Positions 49,405-59,200 of a stretch of 64,000 bases of DNA are shown here, one piece after another. The notes beneath the pieces were generated by a model. That model had not been told where the DNA came from and ran no database searches. It saw nothing but the letters and a program-made list of their open reading frames with translations. The stretch is from NCBI RefSeq assembly GCF_011022235.1, contig NZ_JAAIYP010000026.1, positions 62,001-126,000 on the forward strand. The letters run 5' to 3'. Each line of letters starts with the position of its first letter. The stretch's first letter is position 1. Source of the stretch: Magnetospirillum aberrantis SpK. GTDB taxonomy: Bacteria; Pseudomonadota; Alphaproteobacteria; Rhodospirillales; Magnetospirillaceae. A program made the position numbers and the translations under genes.

Positions 49405-49513
49405 GGAGGCAGCCTGACACAGAAAATCCGAGGGATGGTCCTCACACCATCTCCTTCGGATTCCTAACACGATTCGAAAGACCGGTGCCCCACCTTAATC
49501 CGGCAAAAACCCA

Positions 49514-51604
49514 TCAGGCCCGGATGGTCCTGAGAAAACCGTCCACTTCGTCCTTGAGGTTGGCCGCCGGCCCCGCCAGATCGTCGGCCGCCCACATCAC
49601 CCGTACCGCCGCGCCGCAATAGCGGGCCGCGGATTGGGTGACGGACACCACGCCTTCGGTGACGCAGGCCGTGTCGTGGCGGACCTGATCCACGCAACGG
49701 CTGATCTTGTCGGTAACCCCACCCTGACGGTTGACCGCCTCGGCCACCTGGGCGGCGATCTCGTCCATCCGCCGCACCGCGCTGCCGACATCGCCGATGG
49801 CCGACACCGTTTCCGCCGTGGCACTTTGGATGGCGGCGATCTGGTCGGCGATCTCACGGGTGGATTCGCTGGTTTTCTGGGCCAGATGCTTGACCTCGCC
49901 GGCGACCACGGCAAATCCCCTGCCCGCTTCGCCGGCCCGTTGCGCCTCGATGGTGGCGTTCAGCGACAACATGTTGGTGCGCGCCGCGATGTCGCCGATC
50001 AGGTTGACCACCCGATCGATATTTCCCGCCACCTCGGACAAACCGCGGACACGGGCGTTGGTGCGGTCCAGTTCGGACACCGCCTGACGCACCACCCGCG
50101 AGGTTTCGGCGGCCAGCGCGGAAATGTCGCCGACGCTGGCGGCAAGGTCGTCGGCCGCTTCGGCCACCGCGACCACCGTGCGGCGGGCCTGATCGGCGGC
50201 TTCGGCCACCGACAGCGAACGGTTTTCGCCGTTGCCTTCGTGCCGGACCATGCCCTCGGCGGTGGCGGTGATCGCCTGGGCGTTGCGGTTGACAGAATCG
50301 GCCACCGACTTGACCGCACCTTCGAAACGGTCGGCCAAAACCATCAGCCGCTGGCGGCTGGTGGCTTCGGCTTCGGCACGGATGGCGTCTTGTTCCTGTT
50401 GCATCCGCACCATGGCGATGGCGTTGTCCTTGAACACCGCGACTGCCTTGGCCATGTCGCCGATCTCGTCCCGGCGGGCGATGCCGGGCACGGTGACGCC
50501 ATGGTCACCGGCGGCCAACCGTTCCATGGCCTCTTCGATCATCCGCACGGGCTGAGTGACCGACCGGGCCAACACCAGAACGGCCGCACCGAACGACAAC
50601 ACGGCCATCACGCCGAACAACGCCAACAGACGCGAGGTGGCGGCGCGCACTTCTTCTTGCTGGGCGATGGCCGAGGCCATGCCCTCGCGGGCATAGGCGA
50701 ACACTTGGTTGAGCGTCGGCTGCAAGGCACGGAACTGGCGGCGCAGATCGGCGACGTCCTCGCCCAGCGCCATGGTGCCGGCGGCAAAGGCTTGCATGTC
50801 GTCGCCATAGGCTGCCAGCAACTTGCGGAAATCATCGCGGGTGGACGGCGGCAGGCTTGAGGCGTCGAGGGCGAAATCGAATTGGTTGGCGTGCTGGCGA
50901 TGCTGGTTAAGGTAGGTCTCGCCACCATAAAGCATGAAATTCTTTTCCGCCTGACGCATCTGGAGCATCTCGGGGATCAAGGGGCCGGCATTGGGCCACA
51001 TCTTCAACTCGTCCTCGACCGCCTTGACCGAAGCGGCCAGACGGCCGCGCAATCCCTGCGCCTCGCTTGCCCCCAATTCCCCCACCCGGTGGGAAACCGC
51101 CTCGAAACGCTGGGCGGCGGCAGCCACGCCAGCACTCAACTCGGCCAGGTTCGAGGCCATGCCCGCCGCTTCGGGCAAGGCCCGCATGGCGTCAAGGCTG
51201 CGTGCCACGAACGCCACATCCTGGCGGAAGTCCTTGGCCCGCGCCTCGTCCCGTTCGCGCAGGAACTGTTCCTGGTGGTTCTGCAAGGCCGCGACCTTGG
51301 CCCGCACGTCGCCAGCCAGATCGTTCAGGCGGCGATAGCCATCCTGGGTCACCAACATGCTGTCGATGCGCCGCTCGGCCAGATGATAGGCCACGCCGAA
51401 GCTTGCCGCGCCGATCAAAGCCAAAACGCCCAGCAACGCCAGTCGCCGGCCGATGGAGATGTTCGCCAATCCAGGCACTTCGCCATGCCGCCACAACGCC
51501 CCCAGGCGGACCAACAGCGGCTTGAACCAGGAAGGCAGGGAGAAGCGGGCCGGCGAGGCAACCGGGGCAATCACCTCGTCGATGGTGGTGGCGTCGTCAG
51601 TCAC
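49514..51604 (-). CDS. Methyl-accepting chemotaxis protein
   Basis: A 696-residue transmembrane chemoreceptor. The cytosolic N-terminus of about 50 residues is followed by TM1 (about 52-72) and a large helical periplasmic domain (about 75-320) with HBM-like character (LQNHQEQFLRERDEARAKDF, MRQAEKNFMLYGGETYL). TM2 is at about 325-345 (FGVMAVLSFGAAVLVLARSV). A HAMP domain (PVRMIEEAMERLAAGDHG, EIGDMAKAVAVFK) and the signalling hairpin follow, with tip NATIEAQRAGEAGRGFAVVA. The hairpin has EAQRAG in place of the usual EAARAG. No che genes are adjacent. Confidence 0.93.
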   Translation of the reverse strand: MTDDATTIDEVIAPVASPARFSLPSWFKPLLVRLGALWRHGEVPGLANISIGRRLALLGVLALIGAASFGVAYHLAERRIDSMLVTQDGYRRLNDLAGDVRAKVAALQNHQEQFLRERDEARAKDFRQDVAFVARSLDAMRALPEAAGMASNLAELSAGVAAAAQRFEAVSHRVGELGASEAQGLRGRLAASVKAVEDELKMWPNAGPLIPEMLQMRQAEKNFMLYGGETYLNQHRQHANQFDFALDASSLPPSTRDDFRKLLAAYGDDMQAFAAGTMALGEDVADLRRQFRALQPTLNQVFAYAREGMASAIAQQEEVRAATSRLLALFGVMAVLSFGAAVLVLARSVTQPVRMIEEAMERLAAGDHGVTVPGIARRDEIGDMAKAVAVFKDNAIAMVRMQQEQDAIRAEAEATSRQRLMVLADRFEGAVKSVADSVNRNAQAITATAEGMVRHEGNGENRSLSVAEAADQARRTVVAVAEAADDLAASVGDISALAAETSRVVRQAVSELDRTNARVRGLSEVAGNIDRVVNLIGDIAARTNMLSLNATIEAQRAGEAGRGFAVVAGEVKHLAQKTSESTREIADQIAAIQSATAETVSAIGDVGSAVRRMDEIAAQVAEAVNRQGGVTDKISRCVDQVRHDTACVTEGVVSVTQSAARYCGAAVRVMWAADDLAGPAANLKDEVDGFLRTIRA

Positions 51605-51691
51605 CGTGGGGGCCCCTTGTACGGGTTGAGGTGCGCGCCCGACTATAGAAAGCCGTCATGACGGCAATGTGACAACTCCCTTACCCTTCGG

Positions 51692-52012
51692 TTAAACCTG
51701 TGCGCATTCGAAATCCAAGGTGAAAAAGTCACCGAACTTCGCCAACCGCAACATGCGTGCCACCTGTCCTTGCGCCGCGCGCAGGCTGACATGCCCCCCC
51801 CGCGCGGCCACCACGTCGCGAGCCACCAGCAACAATCCCATGCCGGCCGAATCCATGAAGTCAAGGCCCCCGAGATCGACCACCACCGCAAGACGATCGC
51901 TGCCCGCCAAGTCTTCCACCACCTGACGAAAAGCCCCGTTCTCGGCGAAGGTCAAACGGCCGCTCAGGGTGACGACCAGGGAATCGGAAAAGCTTTCGAG
52001 ATGCGTGTGCAT
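51692..52012 (-). CDS. STAS-domain protein (anti-sigma factor antagonist type)
   Basis: A 106-residue single STAS domain (MHTHLESFSDSLVVTLSGRL...). The phosphorylatable Ser context is LDFMDSAGMGLLLVARD, and the following helix is ARMLRLAKFGDFFTL. Such proteins act in partner-switching with serine kinases or in MlaB-like roles. It lies 87 bp upstream of the chemoreceptor on the same strand. An ATG at 52033 would add seven residues. Confidence 0.88.
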   Translation of the reverse strand: MHTHLESFSDSLVVTLSGRLTFAENGAFRQVVEDLAGSDRLAVVVDLGGLDFMDSAGMGLLLVARDVVAARGGHVSLRAAQGQVARMLRLAKFGDFFTLDFECAQV

Positions 52013-52053
52013 GGGGGCCTCGACGGTGAACATCCGCCAGAGCCATAACAGAA

Positions 52054-52079
52054 GGCGGCGCCCACCTCCAGGCACCGCC
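52054..52079 (-). terminator. Probable terminator of the solute-binding protein gene
   Basis: GGCGGCGCC and GGCACCGCC form a 9-bp stem with one G-T pair. In the minus direction it is followed by TTCTGTT. It lies 28 bp past the solute-binding protein stop. Confidence 0.5.
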
Positions 52080-52106
52080 CCATCTTTTAACAATAATGTC
52101 AAACGC

Positions 52107-52877
52107 TTAGCGAACCACCCCGGCGGCCTTCCACAACGCGGCCAAGGTGCCGTTCTGCTCCAGGGTCGACAGCAGCCGGTTGACGGTATCGACGTCGATG
52201 GCACCGCCACGGCGGACCAGAACACGATGATTGTAATGCTGATCGTAACGGTCCGAAATCAACAGCCGTTCGCGCGCGGCGGGATTGCGCGACAGATAGG
52301 CCCACAGATAGGCGTCGGTCACCACCGCCACGTCCATGCGGTCGGCCAGCACCATCTCGATGCTGGAGCGATGGTTGTTGAGCAGCTTCATGCCCCAGGT
52401 CCGCGCCAGCGCGTCGGGATCGGCCTCGAAGCCGGCAAAGCCGTAATGGTAGCCAAGGATACCGACCAACCGTTTCCCCTTGAGGTCGTCGAACCACTCC
52501 TGACCCCGCCCCGACTTGGCGGGAGCGATGTAAACCTCGCCCCCTTTCAGGAAGACGTTGGAAAAGTCGACCGGTGCCCCTCTGGCCGCCCACCCCCATT
52601 CCGGGCTTTCGAAAAACATCAGGTCGAACTGCCCCGCCTCGACATCGGCATAACGCCGCCGTGCAGAGGTCGTGACGAAGCGGAACTCGTATTGGGACTG
52701 AGCCTTGTTGAGCGCCGCGATCAAGTCAACGCTCAAGCCCGAGGGCGCGCCGCCGGCCCCCGTCTCGACAAAAGGGGGAAAATCGTAGCCACCGACTCGC
52801 ACGACATCGGCCGCACGGACAACCGAAGAAGAGCTCGCCAGGACAAGTGCAATCATCACGAGTATTCGTTTGACCAC
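52107..52877 (-). CDS. Periplasmic solute-binding protein, family 3
   Basis: A 256-residue secreted protein with a signal peptide (MVKRILVMIALVLASSSSVVRA). It has a two-lobed amino-acid-binding fold: VGGYDFPPFVETGAGG, LSVDLIAALNKAQSQYEF, the GQFDLMFFE region, LKGKRLVGILGYHYGF, and DRMDVAVVTDAYLWAYL. No permease or ATPase gene adjoins it, so it may serve a sensory role with a receptor, or an orphan transporter. The ligand is unknown. Confidence 0.88.
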   Translation of the reverse strand: MVKRILVMIALVLASSSSVVRAADVVRVGGYDFPPFVETGAGGAPSGLSVDLIAALNKAQSQYEFRFVTTSARRRYADVEAGQFDLMFFESPEWGWAARGAPVDFSNVFLKGGEVYIAPAKSGRGQEWFDDLKGKRLVGILGYHYGFAGFEADPDALARTWGMKLLNNHRSSIEMVLADRMDVAVVTDAYLWAYLSRNPAARERLLISDRYDQHYNHRVLVRRGGAIDVDTVNRLLSTLEQNGTLAALWKAAGVVR

Positions 52878-53053
52878 AGCATCCCACCCCTATTCTTGGA
52901 ATGATTTAACTCGCGTGGCGAATTGAAACGTATTTGTGTGGGGCAGTCCAGAAAAAGTGCCGCCTTTTCGCCATGATCGTGCCGTTTTGCCACCGGATTA
53001 GCGGCGCATCTTGTCCTTCGTGCCTCCCGTCTTGGGAGGGAACGGAGAAGAAA

Positions 53054-53248
53054 ATGTCTTACCCGCTGTTCGATTCGGGCTTCACCCTGTGGCAGGCCGA
53101 CCTTGACGCCCGATTGATGGATCGTCACGGCCGCTCCATCAAGGCGTTGGGCGTGGACGCCCGCCTGTTGCTCAGCAACTATTACCGTGGCGTGTCGGTG
53201 GCCTCGACACTTGACCTGATCACCGACGGCATCCACCCGCTTCCCTAA
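53054..53248 (+). CDS. Small conserved-looking protein of unknown function
   Basis: A 64-residue protein (MSYPLFDSGFTLWQADLDAR...) with a good ribosome site (GGAGAAG) just before the ATG. The C-terminal part (LLLSNYYRGVSVASTLDLI) is helical. No family is recognised. The start was set at the ATG next to the ribosome site rather than one 120 bp upstream. Confidence 0.65.
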   Translation: MSYPLFDSGFTLWQADLDARLMDRHGRSIKALGVDARLLLSNYYRGVSVASTLDLITDGIHPLP

Positions 53249-53399
53249 GCTTGTGCAGCACGACGACGTTCATGCAATATGACGCAAGCGGGTTCGCGTC
53301 CACCAAGGTTGCCGGTGGCGAGAACCCGCTTCCGTCCGTCCAACGCGGCGGCCGGACATAAGAAAAAGAACGATAAGAACAGGTCCGAGGAGACGATCC

Positions 53400-55433
53400 G
53401 TGCCCAACACCTGGCGGGGGCCATTCCCCTGGCTGTTGGCGGCTTTTGTCGCGAATGTCGCCGTTGTCATCGCAAGCGCGTATTCCCTGTCGCAGGGAGA
53501 GGTCAACCAGGAGAAGCTGAACGCCCTGGCCATGGTCGCCCTGGCCGGCGCCTCGGTCATGTTCGCCCTGGCGTGGAAGGTCGTGGATTTCCTGGTGGTG
53601 CGCAAGGCCAAACAACTGGCCGCCGACATCCGCGCCATCGCCCATGGCGGCAACCGCGACACGGTCGATCCCGCGCGTTACGCCATCCTGACACCATTGC
53701 CGGAATCGCTGAACGGATTGACCGCGCGCATCGGCCATCTGCGCAAGGAACTGGCCGAAGGACTGGACCGCGCCACCGCCAAATCCGAGGAAACCGCCGC
53801 CCGTCTGGCCGCCATCCTGAACGATCTGCACGAGGGCGTGGTGGTTTGCAACCTGCGCCATCAGGTGGTTCTTTATAATTCGGTGGCCATGGACATGCTG
53901 GTCGATTCCGGCCAATTGGGCTTGGGCCGCTCGCTGTTCGAGACCGTGGCCCGCGATCCGGTGGTCCACATGCTGGAGATGCTGGTCCATCGCGCGGAAC
54001 TGGCCGGAAAGGGCACGCCGTTCCTGGCCGGAACCACCGACGGCCACATGCTGCTGCAAGCCCGTATGACCCTGATTCACGGCCCCGACGACGAAGTCAC
54101 CGGCTATGTGGTGACCATGGTCGATGCCGGTCCTCAGGTGGCGGCGCTGGGACGTCGCGACGCGCTGTTGCGCGAGGTCGCCGAGGAACTGGAACAACCT
54201 CTGCTCCGCCTCAGGGTCGCCGCCGACAACCCGTCCATCGTCGCGCACGAGGCGGAACAGATCGACAAGGCCGTGAAACGCGTCACCGCCGGCTATCAGC
54301 GGGCGCTGGCCGAATGGTGGCCGATGACCGACCTGCATTCCGGCGACTTTTTCGGCTTGGTGGCGCGGCGGTTCGAGGGCGAAGACCTGAAGGTCTCGGT
54401 GACCGGCCTGCCGCTGTGGCTGCATGCCGATTCCCACTCGCTGGCGCTGGCGGTCGAGGCCCTGATCCGCCAGATTTCCGAACGCTTCGGCCTGGCGGAA
54501 ATCGATCTGGCCGCCACCGGAAACGGCGACGAATGCTGGCTGGAAGTGGGCTGGGGCGGCGCCACCGCCGCCCGGCCGGCGTTGGAGGCATGGCTGGGCA
54601 AACCGCTTCCCATGCTGGGGGGGATGACCGTACGCGACGTGCTCGTCCACCATGCCGGCGACGGATTTCGCCAGGAACATCGCACCGGCCGCTCGTGGCT
54701 GTGCCTGCCCATGCGCAAGGGGGTCGAGACGCGGCTGCATCCCCGCCCCAGCATCCTGCCCAGCCGTCCCGAATTCTACGATCTCGGCTTGCTGGACAAC
54801 ACCCGGTCCATCGGCGAACGCGGTCACCAGCCGCTTCGCGCCTTGACCTTCGTGGTTTTCGACACGGAAACCACCGGACTGGCGCCCAGCCAGGGCGACC
54901 AGATCGTCCAGATCGGCGCCGTGCGCGTGGTCAACGGCCGCATCCTGACCGGCGAGAATTTCAACCGCATCGTCAATCCCGGCCGCCCCATCCCGCCGGA
55001 AAGCATCCGTTTCCACGGTATCACCGACGACATGGCCCGCGACAAGCCGCCGTTGGGCGTGGTGCTGCCGCAGTTCAAGACCTACGCCGCCGATTCGGTG
55101 TTGGTGGCGCACAACGCCGCCTTCGACCTTAAGTTCCTGCGCATGCACGAACGGGAATTCGGGGTGCGTTTCGACAATCCGGTATTGGACACCATGATGT
55201 TGTCCAATTATCTGGATGGTGCCGATGCCGGCCATTCCCTGGATGCCATCTGCGACCGCTTCGGCATCGAGATCACCGACCGCCATACCGCGCTGGGCGA
55301 CGCCGTGGTGACGGCGGCCGTGTTGCTGCGCCAGATCGAGATGCTCGAGGAACGGGGCATCTCCACGCTGGATCAGGTGGTCAAGGAACTGGACATCAAC
55401 GTCCAATTGCACCAGCGGCAATTACAGCTTTGA
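53400..55433 (+). CDS. Membrane sensor-kinase-like / DEDDh exonuclease fusion
   Basis: A 677-residue protein from a GTG start with GAGGAGA upstream. Two TM helices (about 10-30 and 41-63) are followed by a HAMP-like helix and a PAS-like domain (about 140-230; AAILNDLHEGVVVCNLRHQV). A kinase-like region (about 250-450) follows, where the usual H-box and N-box read EELEQPLLRLRV and AVEALIRQISE, without the phospho-His or the ATP-binding Asn. A complete DnaQ-type exonuclease (about 480-650) has DTETTG, AHNAAFDLKFL and HTALGDAV, the DEDDh set. It is probably a membrane-bound nuclease controlled by a signal-sensing pseudokinase. The substrate is unknown. It is not the replicative epsilon subunit. 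Confidence 0.85.
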   Translation: MPNTWRGPFPWLLAAFVANVAVVIASAYSLSQGEVNQEKLNALAMVALAGASVMFALAWKVVDFLVVRKAKQLAADIRAIAHGGNRDTVDPARYAILTPLPESLNGLTARIGHLRKELAEGLDRATAKSEETAARLAAILNDLHEGVVVCNLRHQVVLYNSVAMDMLVDSGQLGLGRSLFETVARDPVVHMLEMLVHRAELAGKGTPFLAGTTDGHMLLQARMTLIHGPDDEVTGYVVTMVDAGPQVAALGRRDALLREVAEELEQPLLRLRVAADNPSIVAHEAEQIDKAVKRVTAGYQRALAEWWPMTDLHSGDFFGLVARRFEGEDLKVSVTGLPLWLHADSHSLALAVEALIRQISERFGLAEIDLAATGNGDECWLEVGWGGATAARPALEAWLGKPLPMLGGMTVRDVLVHHAGDGFRQEHRTGRSWLCLPMRKGVETRLHPRPSILPSRPEFYDLGLLDNTRSIGERGHQPLRALTFVVFDTETTGLAPSQGDQIVQIGAVRVVNGRILTGENFNRIVNPGRPIPPESIRFHGITDDMARDKPPLGVVLPQFKTYAADSVLVAHNAAFDLKFLRMHEREFGVRFDNPVLDTMMLSNYLDGADAGHSLDAICDRFGIEITDRHTALGDAVVTAAVLLRQIEMLEERGISTLDQVVKELDINVQLHQRQLQL

Positions 55434-55476
55434 CCCCTGAAAAAAGGTCCGGCGCGTCAGCCCGCTCCACCTGGGC

Positions 55477-56169
55477 TCAAGGTGAACAGGCGACACGGAA
55501 GCCAATGTTGTAACTGCCCTGCCCTGCATCGTTTCGTGCGCGGGCCTGGGTGGTGGCGTTCGGTGAATAATAATACCACGAGCCACCCTTGATTGTTCTT
55601 TGCGAACACTTTCCAGAAATGCCTTGCCAACAATCCTCGACCCATTCCCAGACGTTTCCGTTCATGTCCACCAGCCCATAGGGATTGGCCGGAAAAGTTC
55701 CTGCGGGCGTGCTGCCGTAGATGGGTTTCGGGTTGCAGTCACGGCAATTGGCCATGCCCTGGCCATGATCGTTCCCCCACCAGAATGCGGTGACGGCCCC
55801 CGTCGACGCCGCATGCATCCACTCGGCCTCGGTCGGCAGCCGGCAGGCATGGCCGGAAATCCGTGAAAGCCAAGCGGCATAAGCGTTTGCGTCGTCCCAG
55901 GTGACGTTGATCACCGGCCGGTTTTCCCGCCCCCAGCCATGGTCGTCCTGTCCCCCGCGACAGCCGCCGGAATCGACGCAGGCCCGCCACTGGTCGAAGG
56001 TGATTTCCGAACGGCTCAGCCACAACGCCGTCGCGCCGTCGGCAGCGGGCGGCACCGCGACCATGGCCGGACACTTTTCACACCAAACCTCGGCGGCGCC
56101 AAGGAAAGATGGAAGTCCGGCAAGGAGTAAGGCGAATACTGTAGAAAGAAATAATCTGGGCAAATGCAT
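55477..56169 (-). CDS. SUMF1/formylglycine-generating-enzyme-like secreted protein
   Basis: A 230-residue exported protein with a signal peptide (MHLPRLFLSTVFALLLAGLPSFLGAA). An FGE-sulfatase domain has SRSEITFDQWRACVDSGGC, GRENRPVINVTWDDANAYAA, CRLPTEAEWMHAA, PYGLVDMNGNVWEWVEDC and GGSWYYYSP...GFRVA. Family members include formylglycine-generating enzymes and many non-enzymatic or lectin-like homologues. The catalytic Cys pair of true FGEs is not obvious here. It is divergent from the giant surface protein gene, with 110 bp between starts. Confidence 0.88.
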   Translation of the reverse strand: MHLPRLFLSTVFALLLAGLPSFLGAAEVWCEKCPAMVAVPPAADGATALWLSRSEITFDQWRACVDSGGCRGGQDDHGWGRENRPVINVTWDDANAYAAWLSRISGHACRLPTEAEWMHAASTGAVTAFWWGNDHGQGMANCRDCNPKPIYGSTPAGTFPANPYGLVDMNGNVWEWVEDCWQGISGKCSQRTIKGGSWYYYSPNATTQARARNDAGQGSYNIGFRVACSP

Positions 56170-56279
56170 ATTTCCTCGTCAAACCATGTGCTTAATTTGA
56201 TATAGTTGGCCGAGGCCGCGCAACCCTTACGTATATGGTTGTGCGGAAATGGGGTTTACGCGCTTTAAGCGAGGGGCAG

Positions 56280-59200
56280 ATGGTCAAGGCTGGGAATCAA
56301 GAATCGGTTCAGCAGCAGCCGGAATTCGCGGCGGTCTTGCAGGCACAGAACGGTGCCCGAGTGGTGGTCCCCGGCGGGGAATTCCTGCAAACAGCGGAAT
56401 TCGTGCGCTCTGGCCCCGATTTGGTCCTGGTGGGCGAAGACGGCACCCGCATCCTGATCAAGGATTATTTCGCGCAGCCCAATCCGCCGGCCCTGGTCTC
56501 GGACAACGGCGCGGTGATCGACCCCGATCTGGCCGCCATCCTGGCCGGGCCGCTTGCCCCCAACCAATACGCCCAGGCCGCCGCCAACATCGCCACCGAC
56601 GGTTCCGCCGCCACCTCCTCCATCGGCAAAGTTTCGGTCCTGCACGGCAAGGTCATGGTCCGCCATGCCGACGGCACCCGTTCGGAACTCAAGGCCGGCG
56701 ACGAGGTATTCGCCGACGACGTGATCGAAACCGGCAAGGACGGTTCGGTCGGCCTGACCTTCGCCGACGGCACCACCTTCTCGCTGGGCAGCGCCGGCCG
56801 CATGGTGTTGGACGATCTGGTCTACGACCCGCTCACCCATACCGGCGAAGGCACCATCGCCGTGCTTCAGGGACAGTTCACCTTCGTTTCGGGCCAGATT
56901 CCCAAGACCGCGCCCGACGCCCTGACCGTCAAGACCCCGTCCATGACGGTGGGTATCCGCGGCACGGCGGGTGCCGGCAACACCCAGACCGTGGTGCTGT
57001 TGGCCGAACAAGGCGGCGTCGCCGGCGAGTTGGTCATCACCACGCCGTCGGGCCAGACCTTGACGGTCAACGTGCCCGGCCTGGCTGCCACGGTGTCCCC
57101 GACCGGCACCTTGCTCAGCGTGCAGATGTCGCCCGCCCAGGTCCAGGCGCTGGCCGGCAGCTCGCTGACCGCCCTGCCCAATCCCGGCAGCCTGTCCAAC
57201 GAATACAACACCGGCGACCAGAACCAGAACCAGGACAACCCGATCCAGCCGCCACCCGGCCAGACCCAGCAGGAACTGCAACAGGCGGTCCAGACCGCGG
57301 TCGAACAGGCGCTGGCCCAGCAACAGGCCGCCCAGGCCGCCGCCCAGGCGGTGCAGCAGATCAACCAACTGATCGGCCAGATCGGCCTTGCGATCGAAGG
57401 TGCCCGCCGCGACGCCACCAAACAGGCGGAAGATATCTTGGACGCGGAGGAAGCGGCGCGACAGGGTCGCATCGCCGACGCCATCGCCGCCGTGCGGGCC
57501 GTGCGTGACCAGATCAGCCCCTTCGCCACCGACGCCCAGACGGCACTGACCACCGCCGAAGCGGCCTTCGCCGACACCGATTCCGATGCGGTGCAAACAG
57601 CCGTCGATGACCAATTGGCCATTGCTCTGGCCAAGTGGGAGGCGATCAACGTCACCGATTCCGACCTCGACGAAGCCGGAATCCAGACCCTGATGGATTT
57701 GGCCCTGGCCGCCACCAAAGGGACCGAGGGCGGGCAGACCGTCACCTACGCCGAAGCGGTGGCGGTCTACAACGCCGAGGTTCTGCCGCTGAAATCGGCG
57801 GCCTATGCCGCCTATACCCGCCTTCAGGCGTTGAGCGAATTCAACACCCTGGCCAAGAAGTGGACCGACGGCTCGGCCATCACCGCCAAGCTGACCACCC
57901 ACGACACCGCGGAAACCACCGCCGAGGCGGTCACCGCCTTGCAAACGGCGGCCAACGAGGCAACGGCCGCCGAAACCGCCGCGCGTCAGGCGGCGCGTTC
58001 GCCGATCATCGAAAGGGCGGCGGCCCAGGCCGAATGGGACGTGCGCATCGACGGCCTGGCGGAAACCCGCGCCGGCTTGGGCAAGGCGATCATCGACTAT
58101 GTCACCTTGCATCAGGATCTTTCCGATGCCGCCGCCACTTACGGGCTGACAGCCAACATCCTGACCGCCTACACCACCTACAAGGGGCTGGTGGACGGCA
58201 TGTCGGCGGACGCTAGCACCATCGACTTCCACAAGGAAACCGCGGTGGTGAACGCGCTTGAGGCGCTCAAGACCGCCATCACCACCGACAACCTGGACGA
58301 CAACGACTACGCCCAGGCCATTTCGTCGTGGATGACCGCCGAGGTGAACGCGGTCACCGCCGAGACCCAGGCCGAGGACGCCTACAACACGGCCGACGCC
58401 GTGGCCGACGCCGCCGAAGCCCTGGTCACCACCGCGACCGCCGCCGCATCCGACGCCGCCAGCGCCTACGCCACCGGCCAGACCGCCGCCTCCGACGCCG
58501 CCGACGCCGCCGCCACCGCCCGCTACGAGGAAGTGCTGGCCGCCACCTCGGCCCAGTATCAGGCCGAACTGGTTATGAGCAACGCGCTCGACGATCTGGC
58601 CGGCGACCTGGGCAGCGACGGCGCCACCAGCTTGAGCACGGCCAAGGGCGACGTCTACGTGGCACAGGCGGCGGCAGCGGCGGCCAAGGCAGCGGCGGCC
58701 AGCGCCACCAGCTACAACGTAACCACCGCACTTGACGCGCTCAACGACGCCAAGGCGGCGGTGGCCGACCTCGTCACCCGCGCGAGCGAGGCGGAAACGG
58801 CGGTGGGGCAAGCCGGCACCGCGCTGACCATGGCCAGCAAACGCCCCGATTCCGCCTTGCTGGATCAGGCGGAACAGGAATCCCAGGACGTCGCCAACCA
58901 AGCCCTGATCAAGGCCGAGGCCGATTACGCCAAGGCCCTGACCATCCAGGCGGAAATCGCCAACCAAAAGGCCCTGGCCGAAGCCTATCAGGCCGAGGCG
59001 CAACAGGCCTATGACGCCGCCAAGGGCTATGCAGCCGCCGACGCCGCCGCCACCGCCGAGACGCTGGCCGCGGCGCAAAGCGCCGCCGACGCCGCCGCCC
59101 TTCAGGCCAAGGCGGCCTGGGACACCGCCCAGGCGGCCAAGACCGCCGGCGACACCGCCGCCAAGGCGTTCAACAACGTGCTGGATACCGGCGAAACCCG

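Noticed and set aside
56265-59078. Long minus-strand open frame (over 900 codons) opposite the giant protein
   Set aside because: Gly/Val-rich antisense of Ala-rich coding sequence, with no domain or ribosome site. The plus frame has clear FecR and RTX domains.
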